NCBI RefSeq assembly: GCF_016862435.1
Contig: NZ_BOMY01000047.1
Span: 1-64,000, forward strand
Direction of reading: 5' to 3'
DNA from: Paractinoplanes tereljensis
GTDB taxonomy: Bacteria; Actinomycetota; Actinomycetes; Mycobacteriales; Micromonosporaceae
DNA length: 64,000 nt
The notes below the pieces were generated by a model, which worked only from the letters and a program-made list of their open reading frames with translations, did not search any database and was not told the origin of the DNA. Of this stretch, positions 50,720 to 59,685 are shown one piece after another. The stretch's first letter is position 1. Each line of letters begins with the position of its first letter. The position numbers and the translations under genes were made by a program.

Positions 50720-52291
50720 GTGACGCTCACCGAGCGGGTTCGCACCGCGATCCCGCCGCAGCCCAGCCTGCGCCGGATCTCGCTGCGCACCAAGCTCGTG
50801 GCGTCCGTACTCGTACTGGTCTTCGCGGCTCTCACCCTGATCAGCCTGGCCAGCACGTACGCGTTGCACAGCTACCTGATCTCGCGGATGGACGATCAGC
50901 TCCGCTCGTTCGCGGACACCTCGGTCGCGACCGCAGCCAACAACAACCGGGCGCTGACCCACTCCTGGGTGGTCGTGCCGCCGGACTACATCGCCGCGGC
51001 GACCTCGGTGACCGGGGTCGGCGAGGTGTACGCCGGTGGCGGGCTGACCGCCGCCGACGTACCGAAGCTCCTGACCGGCCTGGACGAGATCAACGCGCAC
51101 GCCAGTGCGCCGTACACAGTGCGTTCGACAAACGGCAAGTACATGTGGCGGATGCTGGTGATCCGCCTGAACAACGACTCGGTGCTGCACGTCGGGCAGC
51201 GGATGACCGGCATCGACGACGCCATCGCCCGGCTGGTCCGGGCCGACGTGCTGGTCGGCGTGGGCGTACTGATCGCGTTGGCCGCGGTCGGGGCCGCGCT
51301 GGTCCGGCAGAGCCTGATCCCACTGCTGCAGATCGAGCGCACGGCCGCCGCGATCGGCGCCGGCGATCTCTCCCAGCGGGTGCCCGATCCGGAGGAACAC
51401 GGCGGTGAGGCGACCACCGAGCTGGGCCGGTTGTCCCGGGCGTTGAACGCGATGCTCGCCCAGATCGAGGCGGCCTTCATCGCCCGCGCGCAGTCCGAGA
51501 TGGCAGCCCGCGAGGCGGCCGAGGCCGCCCTCGGCTCCGAGGCCCGGGCGCTGGCCTCCGAGGCCAAGATGCGGCAGTTCGTCGCGGACGCTTCGCACGA
51601 GCTGCGTACGCCGTTGACCACCATCCGCGGCTTCGCCGAGCTGTACCGCCAGGGTGCGGTCGCCGACCCGGCCGATGTGGCCCGCCTGGTGCGCCGGATC
51701 GAGGACGAGGCGGCCCGGATGGGGCTGCTCGTCGAGGACCTCCTGCTGCTGGCCCGGCTGGACCGGGAACGCCCGCTCACGCTGGCCCCGGTCGAGTTGC
51801 CGGTGCTCGCCCTCGACGCGGTGCAGGCGGCCGAGGCGATCGCGCCGGAACGCCGGATCGAGCTCGAGGTGCGCGGCGACTCGGAGAAGCTGGTGGCGTA
51901 CGGCGACGACGCCCGGCTGCGCCAGGTCGTCGGCAACCTGATGACCAACGCGCTGGTGCACACGCCGCCGGACGCATCGATCACCCTGCGCACCTACGCC
52001 GAGCCCGGCGACCGGGCCGTGGTGGAGATCTCGGACACCGGTCCGGGCCTGAGCGAGGAACAGAAGGCGCACGTCTTCGAGCGGTTCTACCGGGCCGACG
52101 AGGCGCGCACCCGGCACACCGAGCGCGAAGCGACCGGCACCGGGCTCGGGCTGGCCATTGTGGCGGCCATCGTGCGGGCGCACCAAGGAAGCGTCGAGGT
52201 GATCAGTGAAGGGGGGCGTGGAGCGACCTTCAAGGTCACTTTGCCCACCCTAAATCCCGACAAAAGCTTCACAGAAAACATCCAGCCGTAA
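50720..52291 (+). CDS. Membrane sensor histidine kinase (MprB-like)
   Basis: A 523-residue kinase. TM1 is at about 28-50 and TM2 at about 172-194, with a sensing domain of about 120 residues between. HAMP follows (IERTAAAIGAGDLSQRVP), then the DHp helix with H293 in FVADASHELRTPLTTI, and the ATPase domain: N box NLMTNALVHT, G1 DTGPGLS and G2 GTGLGLA. The GTG at 50720 opens 7 bp after the regulator stop. The protease gene follows 30 bp later and is a likely target and partner. Confidence 0.93.
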   Translation: MTLTERVRTAIPPQPSLRRISLRTKLVASVLVLVFAALTLISLASTYALHSYLISRMDDQLRSFADTSVATAANNNRALTHSWVVVPPDYIAAATSVTGVGEVYAGGGLTAADVPKLLTGLDEINAHASAPYTVRSTNGKYMWRMLVIRLNNDSVLHVGQRMTGIDDAIARLVRADVLVGVGVLIALAAVGAALVRQSLIPLLQIERTAAAIGAGDLSQRVPDPEEHGGEATTELGRLSRALNAMLAQIEAAFIARAQSEMAAREAAEAALGSEARALASEAKMRQFVADASHELRTPLTTIRGFAELYRQGAVADPADVARLVRRIEDEAARMGLLVEDLLLLARLDRERPLTLAPVELPVLALDAVQAAEAIAPERRIELEVRGDSEKLVAYGDDARLRQVVGNLMTNALVHTPPDASITLRTYAEPGDRAVVEISDTGPGLSEEQKAHVFERFYRADEARTRHTEREATGTGLGLAIVAAIVRAHQGSVEVISEGGRGATFKVTLPTLNPDKSFTENIQP

Positions 52292-52321
52292 CACAGTCTG
52301 ATTCGAGCACAGCGGGGCAAA

Positions 52322-53956
52322 GTGAGTGCCATGAACGAGAACGAGACCGAACCGCGGACCGCGGACGCCGCTTCCGAGAGCAGCAGCGCGGAGCGGGGAC
52401 AGTCTGAGCAGCCGGCCACCGCCGCGCAGCCTGCCGCCACTCCGGCGCCCGCCGCCCCGCAGTGGAGCGCCCCCACGCCGGCCACCCCGGCGTCGGTGGC
52501 TCCGGCGTCGGCGTCCCCGGCGTCGGCGGCCCCGCAATCCGGCACACCCTGGCAGCAGCAGTCGCCGTGGCAGCAGCCCGCCGGCTACCCACAGCACCCG
52601 GGTTACCCGCAGCAGCAGGGCTACCAGCACCCGGGCTATCAGCAGCCCGCCGGCTACGGCCAGCAGCACCCCTACCAGCAATACGCGCAGCAGTCGGCCT
52701 ACGCCAACGGCTGGTCGGCCGCCACCCAGACCACCGCGCAGCCGGCCGTCGAGGGGCAGCCCGACTGGCAGTCCACCGACCAGGCCGGTGCGCAGACCTG
52801 GCAGCCCGCCGACCAGACCGGGCAGCCGGCCTGGGCCGTGCCGGTCGGCACCGAGCAGCGCCCACCGTCCTCCGGCCGGGGACGCAAGATCTTCGTGGCC
52901 GGCGCCGCCGCCGTGCTGATCGCGCTCGGCGCGGGCGGGGTCGGCGCCGCGACGGCACTGGCCTTCAGCGACGACAGCAACAGCCCGACCGTGCAGACCG
53001 GTAACTCGTCGACGACCCGGGTGGTCGACCGCTCCTCACTGGCCCAGATCGCCTCGGCCGTGCAGGACAGCGTCGTCTCGATCACCACCCAGTCCGGCGA
53101 GGGCTCGGGCGTGGTGCTCACCGCCGACGGCTACATCGTGACCAACAACCACGTGGTCGCCACGGCGACGGGTTCGACCGTCACGGTCATCTTCGCCGAC
53201 GGCAAGAAGGCGTCGGCCACCATCGTCGGCACCGACGCGCGCACCGACCTGGCCGTGGTCAAGGCCACCGGCGTGTCCGGCCTCAAGGCCGCCAAGTTCG
53301 GCAAGAGCTCCGACATGCAGGTGGGCGACACCGTGCTGGCCATCGGCAGCCCGCTCGGCCTGGAGGGCTCGGTGACGGCCGGCATCATCAGCGCCAAGGA
53401 CCGCACCATCCAGTCCAGCAGCGAGGACAGCCAGCAGGAGAGCCCGTTCGGCGGCGGCACCCAGCAGCAGCAGTCCGCCTCGACCACGATGTCCGGCCTG
53501 CTCCAGACCGACGCGCCGATCAACCCGGGTAACTCCGGTGGCGCTCTGGTCAACACCAACGGCGAGGTCATCGGCATCAACTCGGCGATCGCCACCCAGG
53601 GCTCGAGCTCCGGCAACATCGGCCTCGGCTTCGCGATCCCGAGCGACAAGGCCAGCCAGGTCGCCAACGACCTGATGGCCGGCAAGAAGGTCAGCCACCC
53701 GGCGCTCGGCGTCAGCGTGGCCGACGCGGAGAACGGCGGTGCCCTGGTGAGCACCGTGACGGCCAACAGCGCCGCCGCCAAGGCCGGCATCCAGCAGGGC
53801 GACGTCATCACCTCGGTGGACGGCAAGAACATCGATGACTCCGACGACCTGGTCGCGGCCGTCCAGGGCGGCACGGTCGGGCAGAAGATGACCATCGAGT
53901 ACACCCGGGACGGCGCCAAGAAGTCGGCCACCGTCACGCTGGCCGAGGCCGAGTAA
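52322..53956 (+). CDS. HtrA/DegP-type serine protease with PDZ domain (PepD-like)
   Basis: A 544-residue membrane-anchored protease. A 180-residue cytosolic arm rich in Gln, Pro, Gly and Tyr (for example QQPAGYPQHPGYPQQ) precedes one helix (about 197-220, AGAAAVLIALGAGGVGAATAL). The trypsin-like catalytic triad is H277 (TNNHVVA), D309 (TDLAVV) and S405 (GNSGGAL); one PDZ domain follows at about 455-540 (GVSVADAENGGALVSTV, AGIQQGDVITSVDG). Such proteases degrade or refold misfolded exported proteins. GTG 52322 or ATG 52331 can start it. Position after the two-component genes fits mprAB-pepD. A perfect terminator follows. Confidence 0.93.
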   Translation: MSAMNENETEPRTADAASESSSAERGQSEQPATAAQPAATPAPAAPQWSAPTPATPASVAPASASPASAAPQSGTPWQQQSPWQQPAGYPQHPGYPQQQGYQHPGYQQPAGYGQQHPYQQYAQQSAYANGWSAATQTTAQPAVEGQPDWQSTDQAGAQTWQPADQTGQPAWAVPVGTEQRPPSSGRGRKIFVAGAAAVLIALGAGGVGAATALAFSDDSNSPTVQTGNSSTTRVVDRSSLAQIASAVQDSVVSITTQSGEGSGVVLTADGYIVTNNHVVATATGSTVTVIFADGKKASATIVGTDARTDLAVVKATGVSGLKAAKFGKSSDMQVGDTVLAIGSPLGLEGSVTAGIISAKDRTIQSSSEDSQQESPFGGGTQQQQSASTTMSGLLQTDAPINPGNSGGALVNTNGEVIGINSAIATQGSSSGNIGLGFAIPSDKASQVANDLMAGKKVSHPALGVSVADAENGGALVSTVTANSAAAKAGIQQGDVITSVDGKNIDDSDDLVAAVQGGTVGQKMTIEYTRDGAKKSATVTLAEAE

Positions 53957-53984
53957 CACCAAGGACCGGATTTCCCTCCCCGCT

Positions 53985-54027
53985 GCGGCGGGTGGTGTGA
54001 CAAGGGGGTTGTCACACCACCCGCCGC
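53985..54027 (+). terminator. Terminator with 19-bp perfect stem after the HtrA gene
   Basis: GCGGCGGGTGGTGTGACAA (53985-54003) pairs perfectly with the reverse complement at 54009-54027 around a GGGGG loop. It begins 28 bp after the stop. A T-rich tail is weak (ACGTTCGTTTAGG). Confidence 0.85.
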
Positions 54028-54178
54028 ACGTTCGTTTAGGTATGCCGTTATTCCGGGAACTTTTCGGACAACCTCGCCCGAATGCCCGCCTAGGACTCGC
54101 GCTGGTAACGGAGTTCCGCCTAATCTCCAATCCGCTAACGGCTGCGCCCCCCGCCGCCGAGCTGGAGAGGCCGCTCAG

Positions 54179-57100
54179 GTGACCTACGTCGATACCCGGA
54201 TGAACGTCTGGGAAGCCCTGGCCGGGCGGGCTCCGGGAGAGCCCGGCGGCCCCGCCGACCCCGGCCTGTGGGGAGCCGTCGTCGATCGGCTCAATCCGGT
54301 GCGGGCCCGGCCCGTGCTGCGAGCCGGCATCGAGGCTGTTCAGTTGAGTTCGGCGCGCGGCGAGGCGTACATCATGCTGCGCTCGCCGGACGGCGGCACC
54401 CGGGCCGGCTACCTGCGGCTGACTCCCGAGGAGTGGCAGCTCGCCCTGCTGATGGACGGGGAGAACACGGTGGCCCGCCTGGTCGCCGAGTTCGCCCGGA
54501 TCGCCGGCCGGCTCGCCCCCGACCAGGTCCGCCGGGTGGTGGCCGACCTGGCCGGCAACCGGATGCTCGACGAACTGCCGATGGACGCGTTCCGCCCGGT
54601 CGAGGAATCCCGGCGCAAGGCGCTCCCGGAGCGGGTCGGCAACTCGATGCTGGCCGCCGCGCGCGGCCGCCGGATGCTTGTCTTCGACGTCGACGGCCTG
54701 GTCACCGCGCTCTACCGGGCCGGCGGCAAGCTCTTCTTCGGCACCGGGGCCTTCGTCGGCACCGGCGTGCTGGCCGTGCTCGGCCTGGCCCTGTTCGTGA
54801 CGACCTGGTCGCGCGGCAGCCGGTCGCTGTTCCTGACCAGTGACTCCTACCTGGCCGGTGCGGTCGTGCTGGTGGTGCTGAACGGCATCGTGCTGTTCAC
54901 CCACGAGCTGGCCCGGGCGCTGGCCGCCAAGGCCGCGGGCCGCGAGGTGCCCGCCGCCGGTCTGCTTGTCTACTTCGGCATCCCGTCCTTCTTCGTGGAC
55001 ACCACCGACGTGTGGATGGCCGGTCGCCGGGCCCGCATGCTGGTGGCCGCAGCCGGTCCGGGCAGCGCGCTGCTGCTGGCCGGCCTGGTCCAGCTCGGCG
55101 GGCTGGCCGTCCCGGCCCTCGGCGGCCTGGCCTTCAAGCTCGCCTTTTTGTGGTACCTGAACGCTTTCTTCCAGCTCAGCCCGTTCCTGCCGCTCGACGG
55201 TCAATACCTGCTGATGGACTGGCTGGAGATTCCGCAGCTGCGCGCCCGCGGCCTGGCCTGGATCGGCGCCCGGCTGCGCGGCCGCCCGCCGCGCTGGTCG
55301 GTGCTCGACCGCGAGGGCCGGCTCGTCGCGCTCTACGGCGTCCTCTCCGTCGCCTGGCTCGCCCTCGCCGCGGTGCTGACCCTGCGGGTGTGGGAGGACC
55401 GGGTCTCCGGCCTGGCCACCGGCCTGTGGCAGACCGGGCTGCTCGGCGGCCTGCTGCTCCTGCTGGTCGTCCTCGGTCTCGGCGCGCCCGCCGTCTTCTT
55501 CCTGCTGGGCCGGCTCACCCGCCGGTGGCGCCGGTCCCGGCAACGCAGCGCCGAGAACGACCGGGAGGCGGACAGCCCGCGCCGGGTCGCCGCGCTGCGC
55601 GCCTCCGAACTGGGCGGACTGCCCGAGCCGGCGCTGCAGGGCCTGGCCGCCCGGGCCCGCTGGGAGCACCCGTCCACCGGCCGCCCGCTGATCCTGGCCG
55701 GCGGCTCGCAGTCAGCCGTCTACGTGGTGGTCGAGGGCACGCTGACCGCGCGCAAGCCCGGCGACCCGCCCGGCACGGTCCGCCACCACGTCGGGCCCGG
55801 CGGGGTCGTCGGCCTGGTCAACGCGCTCACCGGCCGGTCCACCCAGCTCGACTGGTACACGTCCGGCACCACCCTGCTCTACATCCCGGCCGCCACGGTC
55901 GCCACCGTGGTCGGCCCGCTGCCCGGCCCGCCGCCGCAGGACCGGGCCGAGGCCGAGGCGCTGTTCGCCGACACCCCGGCGCTCTCCGGCCTCGCCGTCG
56001 ACCAGCGGCTCGCGCTGATCGCCTCGGCGCATCCGGTCGACCTCGAGCCGGGCGCGCCGGTGATCCTGCCCGGCCCGACCCACGCGGTCGTCGTCGAGTC
56101 CGGCGTGATCGCCATCCCGGACGGCATCGAGCTGCGCCGCGGCACCCTGGTGGGCCCGGTCGGCGACGGCAGCCCCGGCATGGTGGCGCAGACTCTGACC
56201 CCCGTACGCCTCTGGGTCCTGCCTGATGCTTCTGACCTTCCTCCGCTGGTCGGGGCCACCCACCGGCCCGGCTCGCCGATGCCGGTGGTCGCGGTCAACG
56301 GCGGTCCGCGGCCGGGCGCGCCCGCGCCCGACGCCTACCCGCCGCTCGCGGTGCCGCCCGGCCCGCCGGAAGGGCCCGACGACCAGTCGGTCGACCGCCG
56401 GTTCGAGGGCCGGCTCTGGTGGTTCACCGTGATATTGCTGGTGCTCGCCCTGGTGTTCACCGTGCTCAGCTTCCGGCCCGGGCCGGCCTGGGCCGAGATG
56501 GCCCGCGACCGGGTGCTGATCACCGTCGACCACGGCCGGGCCACCAGCGAGGCCGAGAGCGAGCTGGCCACGATCGAGGCGGGCGACGAGCGGTACGTCG
56601 GTGCGGGCACCGAGGTCGACGTGCCGACCGGGGCCACGGCCCGGCTCACCTTCCCGGGCGGCGGCGTCACCGTGCTCTGTGCCGGCTCCCGGGTGATGGT
56701 CGGCGACCTGTCGGTCGGTAGCGGGCGGCACCAGAGCCCACGCGGCGCGATCAGCCTGCAGGCCGGCCGGGTGCTGGCCGACACCACCGGCACGAGCGGC
56801 GCGTTCAACCCGCTCGCCCTGACCGTGACCCGTCCCGACGGCAAGATCACCAATTCCGGTGCGGCCTGGTACTCGGTCGACCCGGCCGCGGTGACCGTCT
56901 CGACCGGCACGGTGTCGGTGGCCGGTCAGGCCACCGCGGGCACCGGCGCGAAGCTGAGCTGCGGCGACGGCGTCGAGGTCACCCAGCCGTCGGAGGAGCA
57001 GAGCACCGAGCCGAGCGAGGAGCCGCTGCCGTCCGAGTCGATCGCGCCGGCCGAGTCGGCCAGCGCCGTGCCGTCGGTGAGTGCCAGCCCGACGGCGACC

Positions 57101-57334
57101 GAGGATTCGACCGAGGAAACGACGCAGCCGACCGAGGCCGCCACCACCCAGGCCCCGACGACGCGCCCCACCACGATCCGGCCGCCGACCACCACCACGC
57201 CGACCACCAGGCCGACGACGGCGGCGACGACACCTCCGACCACCACTGCGGCGCCGCCCGAACCAACGCCGACAACCACCGAGCCGACAACAACGCCGCC
57301 CACATCGGAGGTACAGCAGACCCCCTCCTCCTAG
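54179..57334 (+). CDS. Multidomain membrane protein: PqqD-like part, degenerate M50-like core, cNMP-like and FecR-like parts
   Basis: A 1051-residue protein of unknown function. Residues 40-145 look like the PqqD/YydH-type N-terminal segment of peptide zinc metalloproteases. A multi-helix core (about 185-455) contains HELARAL at H242-E243, where the usual HExxH lacks its second His, and SPFLPLDGQY with D340; protease activity is therefore doubtful. Two cyclic-nucleotide-binding-like beta barrels follow (about 490-600 and 620-690). After a helix at 744-765 comes a FecR-like beta domain (about 785-925, RVLITVDHGRATSEAESELA ... LSCGDGVEV) and a Thr/Pro-rich tail. GAGAGG precedes the GTG at 54179. 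A zinc-finger protein follows after 29 bp. Confidence 0.75.
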   Translation: MTYVDTRMNVWEALAGRAPGEPGGPADPGLWGAVVDRLNPVRARPVLRAGIEAVQLSSARGEAYIMLRSPDGGTRAGYLRLTPEEWQLALLMDGENTVARLVAEFARIAGRLAPDQVRRVVADLAGNRMLDELPMDAFRPVEESRRKALPERVGNSMLAAARGRRMLVFDVDGLVTALYRAGGKLFFGTGAFVGTGVLAVLGLALFVTTWSRGSRSLFLTSDSYLAGAVVLVVLNGIVLFTHELARALAAKAAGREVPAAGLLVYFGIPSFFVDTTDVWMAGRRARMLVAAAGPGSALLLAGLVQLGGLAVPALGGLAFKLAFLWYLNAFFQLSPFLPLDGQYLLMDWLEIPQLRARGLAWIGARLRGRPPRWSVLDREGRLVALYGVLSVAWLALAAVLTLRVWEDRVSGLATGLWQTGLLGGLLLLLVVLGLGAPAVFFLLGRLTRRWRRSRQRSAENDREADSPRRVAALRASELGGLPEPALQGLAARARWEHPSTGRPLILAGGSQSAVYVVVEGTLTARKPGDPPGTVRHHVGPGGVVGLVNALTGRSTQLDWYTSGTTLLYIPAATVATVVGPLPGPPPQDRAEAEALFADTPALSGLAVDQRLALIASAHPVDLEPGAPVILPGPTHAVVVESGVIAIPDGIELRRGTLVGPVGDGSPGMVAQTLTPVRLWVLPDASDLPPLVGATHRPGSPMPVVAVNGGPRPGAPAPDAYPPLAVPPGPPEGPDDQSVDRRFEGRLWWFTVILLVLALVFTVLSFRPGPAWAEMARDRVLITVDHGRATSEAESELATIEAGDERYVGAGTEVDVPTGATARLTFPGGGVTVLCAGSRVMVGDLSVGSGRHQSPRGAISLQAGRVLADTTGTSGAFNPLALTVTRPDGKITNSGAAWYSVDPAAVTVSTGTVSVAGQATAGTGAKLSCGDGVEVTQPSEEQSTEPSEEPLPSESIAPAESASAVPSVSASPTATEDSTEETTQPTEAATTQAPTTRPTTIRPPTTTTPTTRPTTAATTPPTTTAAPPEPTPTTTEPTTTPPTSEVQQTPSS

Positions 57335-57363
57335 GTAATGTCAGAGGCATCGAAAGGGGATCG

Positions 57364-57579
57364 ATGCTCTGCTGGTTCTGTGCCGAGGCCGCTCGCGCGA
57401 GTTGCCGCTTCTGCGGGCGTGCCGTCTGTCCCGACCACGCCCGCTTCGGGCCCTACCTGCTCCAGGTGAACCGTTCCGAGACCCGGCAGCGGGTCGAGGC
57501 GCTCGTGGTGGAGGACGCCGTGCAGTGCGGCACCTGCCGGCCAAGACCACACCCAGTGGCGATGCCCGAACTGGACTGA
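57364..57579 (+). CDS. Small zinc-finger protein (B-box-like)
   Basis: A 71-residue protein with two zinc knuckles at the N-terminus: C3-x2-C6, C14-x2-C17, C22 and H25, and a later C55-x2-C58. The C-x2-C-x7-C-x2-C-x4-C-x2-H spacing recalls B-box zinc fingers, which occur in bacterial proteins of membrane-protease context. AAAGGGGA precedes the ATG at 57364. It lies 29 bp after the M50-like gene, so they are probably cotranscribed and may interact. Function unknown. Confidence 0.78.
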   Translation: MLCWFCAEAARASCRFCGRAVCPDHARFGPYLLQVNRSETRQRVEALVVEDAVQCGTCRPRPHPVAMPELD

Positions 57580-57597
57580 ACGCCGTACCGTCGAGGA

Positions 57598-58092
57598 ATG
57601 AAGCAGAAGGACGGCGAGCCCAGCGACCTCGACATGTGGTCGGAGTTCGGCACCGCGGCCGGGATGGCGGCCGTCAAGCTGCCCGGCGGCAGCCGGGCGG
57701 GTCTCGGTGAGCGCCCCGACATCGACGGCCTTCCGGCGGTGCAGGGGCTGGGCGACGCGCCGACGATCGGCCTCGACGAGGCGGTGCGGCACGCCACCGC
57801 CAAGGTTCGCGAGACGGCCGCGCCCGAGGGCTATCACAACCGGGTCGACGCGGACGGCGACGGCCACCTGGACGAGGCCACCTATCGCGGCGACGGCAAG
57901 GGCGGCGCCGAGATCCTGGTCGACCTCGACGGCGACGGCCAGGCCGACTTCATCGGGCACGACACCGACCTCGACAACCGGGTCGACTTCGCCGACTACG
58001 ACAAGGACCACGACGGCGTCTTCGAGAAGCGGATGTACGACGACGACGGCAACGGCTACCTGGACCGTACGGAGTGGACCCACGGCAGCTGA
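57598..58092 (+). CDS. EF-hand calcium-binding-like protein
   Basis: A 164-residue protein with no signal peptide. The second half has five consecutive EF-hand-like calcium loops: DADGDGHLDEAT (84-95), DLDGDGQADF (109-118), DTDLDNRVDFAD (122-133), DKDHDGVFEKRM (135-146) and DDDGNGYLDRTE (148-159). The helices between them are short, so they may be dockerin-like rather than classic EF hands. The ATG at 57598 is directly after a GAGGA, a tight spacing. It starts 18 bp after the zinc-finger gene and may be part of the same unit. The role is unknown. Confidence 0.82.
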   Translation: MKQKDGEPSDLDMWSEFGTAAGMAAVKLPGGSRAGLGERPDIDGLPAVQGLGDAPTIGLDEAVRHATAKVRETAAPEGYHNRVDADGDGHLDEATYRGDGKGGAEILVDLDGDGQADFIGHDTDLDNRVDFADYDKDHDGVFEKRMYDDDGNGYLDRTEWTHGS

Positions 58093-58106
58093 TCGTCCGT
58101 CGTCTA

Positions 58107-58135
58107 TTTACATTTACAGTTAACAGTCCTAATAA
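58107..58135 (+). promoter_or_regulatory. Candidate promoter of the chitinase gene
   Basis: TTTACA at 58107-58112 and TAATAA at 58130-58135 are separated by 17 bases in a short AT-rich patch. The predicted transcription start falls close to the ATG at 58142, so the mRNA may be leaderless; no ribosome site is visible. TTTACA is repeated at 58113-58118. Confidence 0.45.
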
Positions 58136-58141
58136 TTGGCC

Positions 58142-59533
58142 ATGCGCCGATCGACGATCTTCGCCATGGCAACCGCCGCGCTCCTCCTCGGCGGCACTCC
58201 CGTCTACCTCGCCAGCTCGGCCAACGCCGCGACCGCCTGCGCCACGGCGTGGAGCGCCACGACGGTCTACGTCGGCGGCAACAGCGCCTCGCAGAACGGC
58301 CACAACTACACCGCGAAGTGGTGGACCCAGAACGAATCCCCGGCCACCCACTCCGGACAGTGGGACGTGTGGGCCGACAACGGGGTCTGCGGAGGGACTA
58401 CCACCCCGCCGACCACCGCCCCTACCACCACACCGCCGACGACTCCGCCCACCACCGCGCCGACCACGCCGCCGACGACTCCGCCGACCAGCTCCCCGGT
58501 CACCGGAATTCCGAAGCACGCCCTGATCGGCTACCTGCACGCGAGCTTCGCCAACGGCTCCGGCTACCTGCGGATGTCCGACGTACCGGCCGACTGGGAC
58601 ATCATCAACCTCGCCTTCGGCGAGCCCACCAGCGCGACCTCCGGCGACATCCGCTTCACCCTGTGTCCGGCCACCGAGTGCCCCGGCGTCGAGACCGAGG
58701 CCCAGTTCATCGCCGCGATCAAGGCGAAGCGGGCGGCCGGCAAGAAGGTCCTGCTCTCCATCGGCGGCGCCAACGGCCAGGTGCAGCTCACCACGACGGC
58801 GGCCCGGGACACGTTCGTCAGCTCGGTCAGCGCGATCGTCGACAAATACGGCCTGGACGGCGTTGACGTCGACTTCGAGGGCCACTCGCTGTCCCTGAAC
58901 ACCGGCGACACCGACTTCAAGAACCCGACCACCCCGGTGATCGTCAACCTGATCAGCGCCCTGCGTTCGCTCAAGGCCCGCTACGGCGCCGGCTTCGTGC
59001 TGACCATGGCCCCGGAAACGTTCTTCGTCCAACTCGGCTACCAGTACTACGGCTCCGGCCCGTGGGGCGGCCAGGACCCGCGGGCGGGTTCCTACCTCCC
59101 GGTGATCTACGCGGTCCGCGACTTCCTGACAATCCTGCACGTCCAGGACTACAACTCGGGCTCGATCATGGGCCTGGACAACCAATACCACTCGATGGGC
59201 GGCGCCGACTTCCACATCGCGATGACCGACATGCTGCTGGCCGGCTTCCCGGTGGCCGGCAACACCGCCAACGCCTTCCCGGCCCTGCGTGAGGACCAGG
59301 TGGCGTTCGGCGCGCCGAGCTCGGTGAGCGCCGGCAACGGATACGTCGCTCCGGCGGCGGTCCAGCAGGCGGTCGGCTGCCTGGTCAGCGGCGCCAACTG
59401 CGGCGGCTACACGGTCCGCAGCGGCACCAACCCGAACTTCCGCGGCCTGATGACCTGGAGCATCAACTGGGACAAGTTCTACAGCTGGGAATTCCAAAAC
59501 CAAAACGGCAAGTTCGTGAAGGCGCTGCCGTAG
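58142..59533 (+). CDS. Secreted GH18 chitinase with CBM5/12-type chitin-binding domain
   Basis: A 463-residue exported chitinase. A signal peptide (hydrophobic 8-27, cleavage after A-N-A) leads into a CBM5/12 domain (about 31-83: ATAWSATTVYVGGNSASQNG, then AKWWTQNESPA), a Thr/Pro linker (84-122) and the GH18 catalytic domain. The signature DGVDVDFE ends in E246, the catalytic acid, after LLSIGGANG (the SxGG motif). The C-terminal FRGLMTWSINWDKFYSW is typical of bacterial chitinases of this group. The ATG at 58142 gives M-R-R-S-T-I. Its substrate should be chitin outside the cell. Confidence 0.95.
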   Translation: MRRSTIFAMATAALLLGGTPVYLASSANAATACATAWSATTVYVGGNSASQNGHNYTAKWWTQNESPATHSGQWDVWADNGVCGGTTTPPTTAPTTTPPTTPPTTAPTTPPTTPPTSSPVTGIPKHALIGYLHASFANGSGYLRMSDVPADWDIINLAFGEPTSATSGDIRFTLCPATECPGVETEAQFIAAIKAKRAAGKKVLLSIGGANGQVQLTTTAARDTFVSSVSAIVDKYGLDGVDVDFEGHSLSLNTGDTDFKNPTTPVIVNLISALRSLKARYGAGFVLTMAPETFFVQLGYQYYGSGPWGGQDPRAGSYLPVIYAVRDFLTILHVQDYNSGSIMGLDNQYHSMGGADFHIAMTDMLLAGFPVAGNTANAFPALREDQVAFGAPSSVSAGNGYVAPAAVQQAVGCLVSGANCGGYTVRSGTNPNFRGLMTWSINWDKFYSWEFQNQNGKFVKALP

Positions 59534-59541
59534 CTGTCGCA

Positions 59542-59571
59542 AAAGATCAAGATCAGAAAGATCAAGATCAG
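59542..59571. repeat. 15-bp tandem repeat after the chitinase gene
   Basis: AAAGATCAAGATCAG occurs twice in a row, 8 bp after the chitinase stop, and contains shorter GATCAA units. It is AT-rich and non-coding. Confidence 0.9.
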
Positions 59572-59620
59572 GATGTCGTGCCTGGGTGGGTGGTTGCGCG
59601 CCGCAGCTCCCGCCGGGGCC

Positions 59621-59652
59621 GGGCCGGGGCCCAGCAGAGCTGGCCCTGGCCC
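59621..59652. terminator. Hairpin between convergent chitinase and serine hydrolase genes
   Basis: A GC-rich stem (59621-59635 with 59639-59652) around AGA, with one bulge and one G-T pair, followed by TTCATTCT. It lies between two converging genes and may serve either. Confidence 0.55.
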
Positions 59653-59685
59653 TTCATTCTGCGTGCGTGGGGAAGATCAAGACCC

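Noticed and set aside
59542..59571. Possible CRISPR-like repeat
   Set aside because: Only two directly adjacent 15-bp units without spacers.
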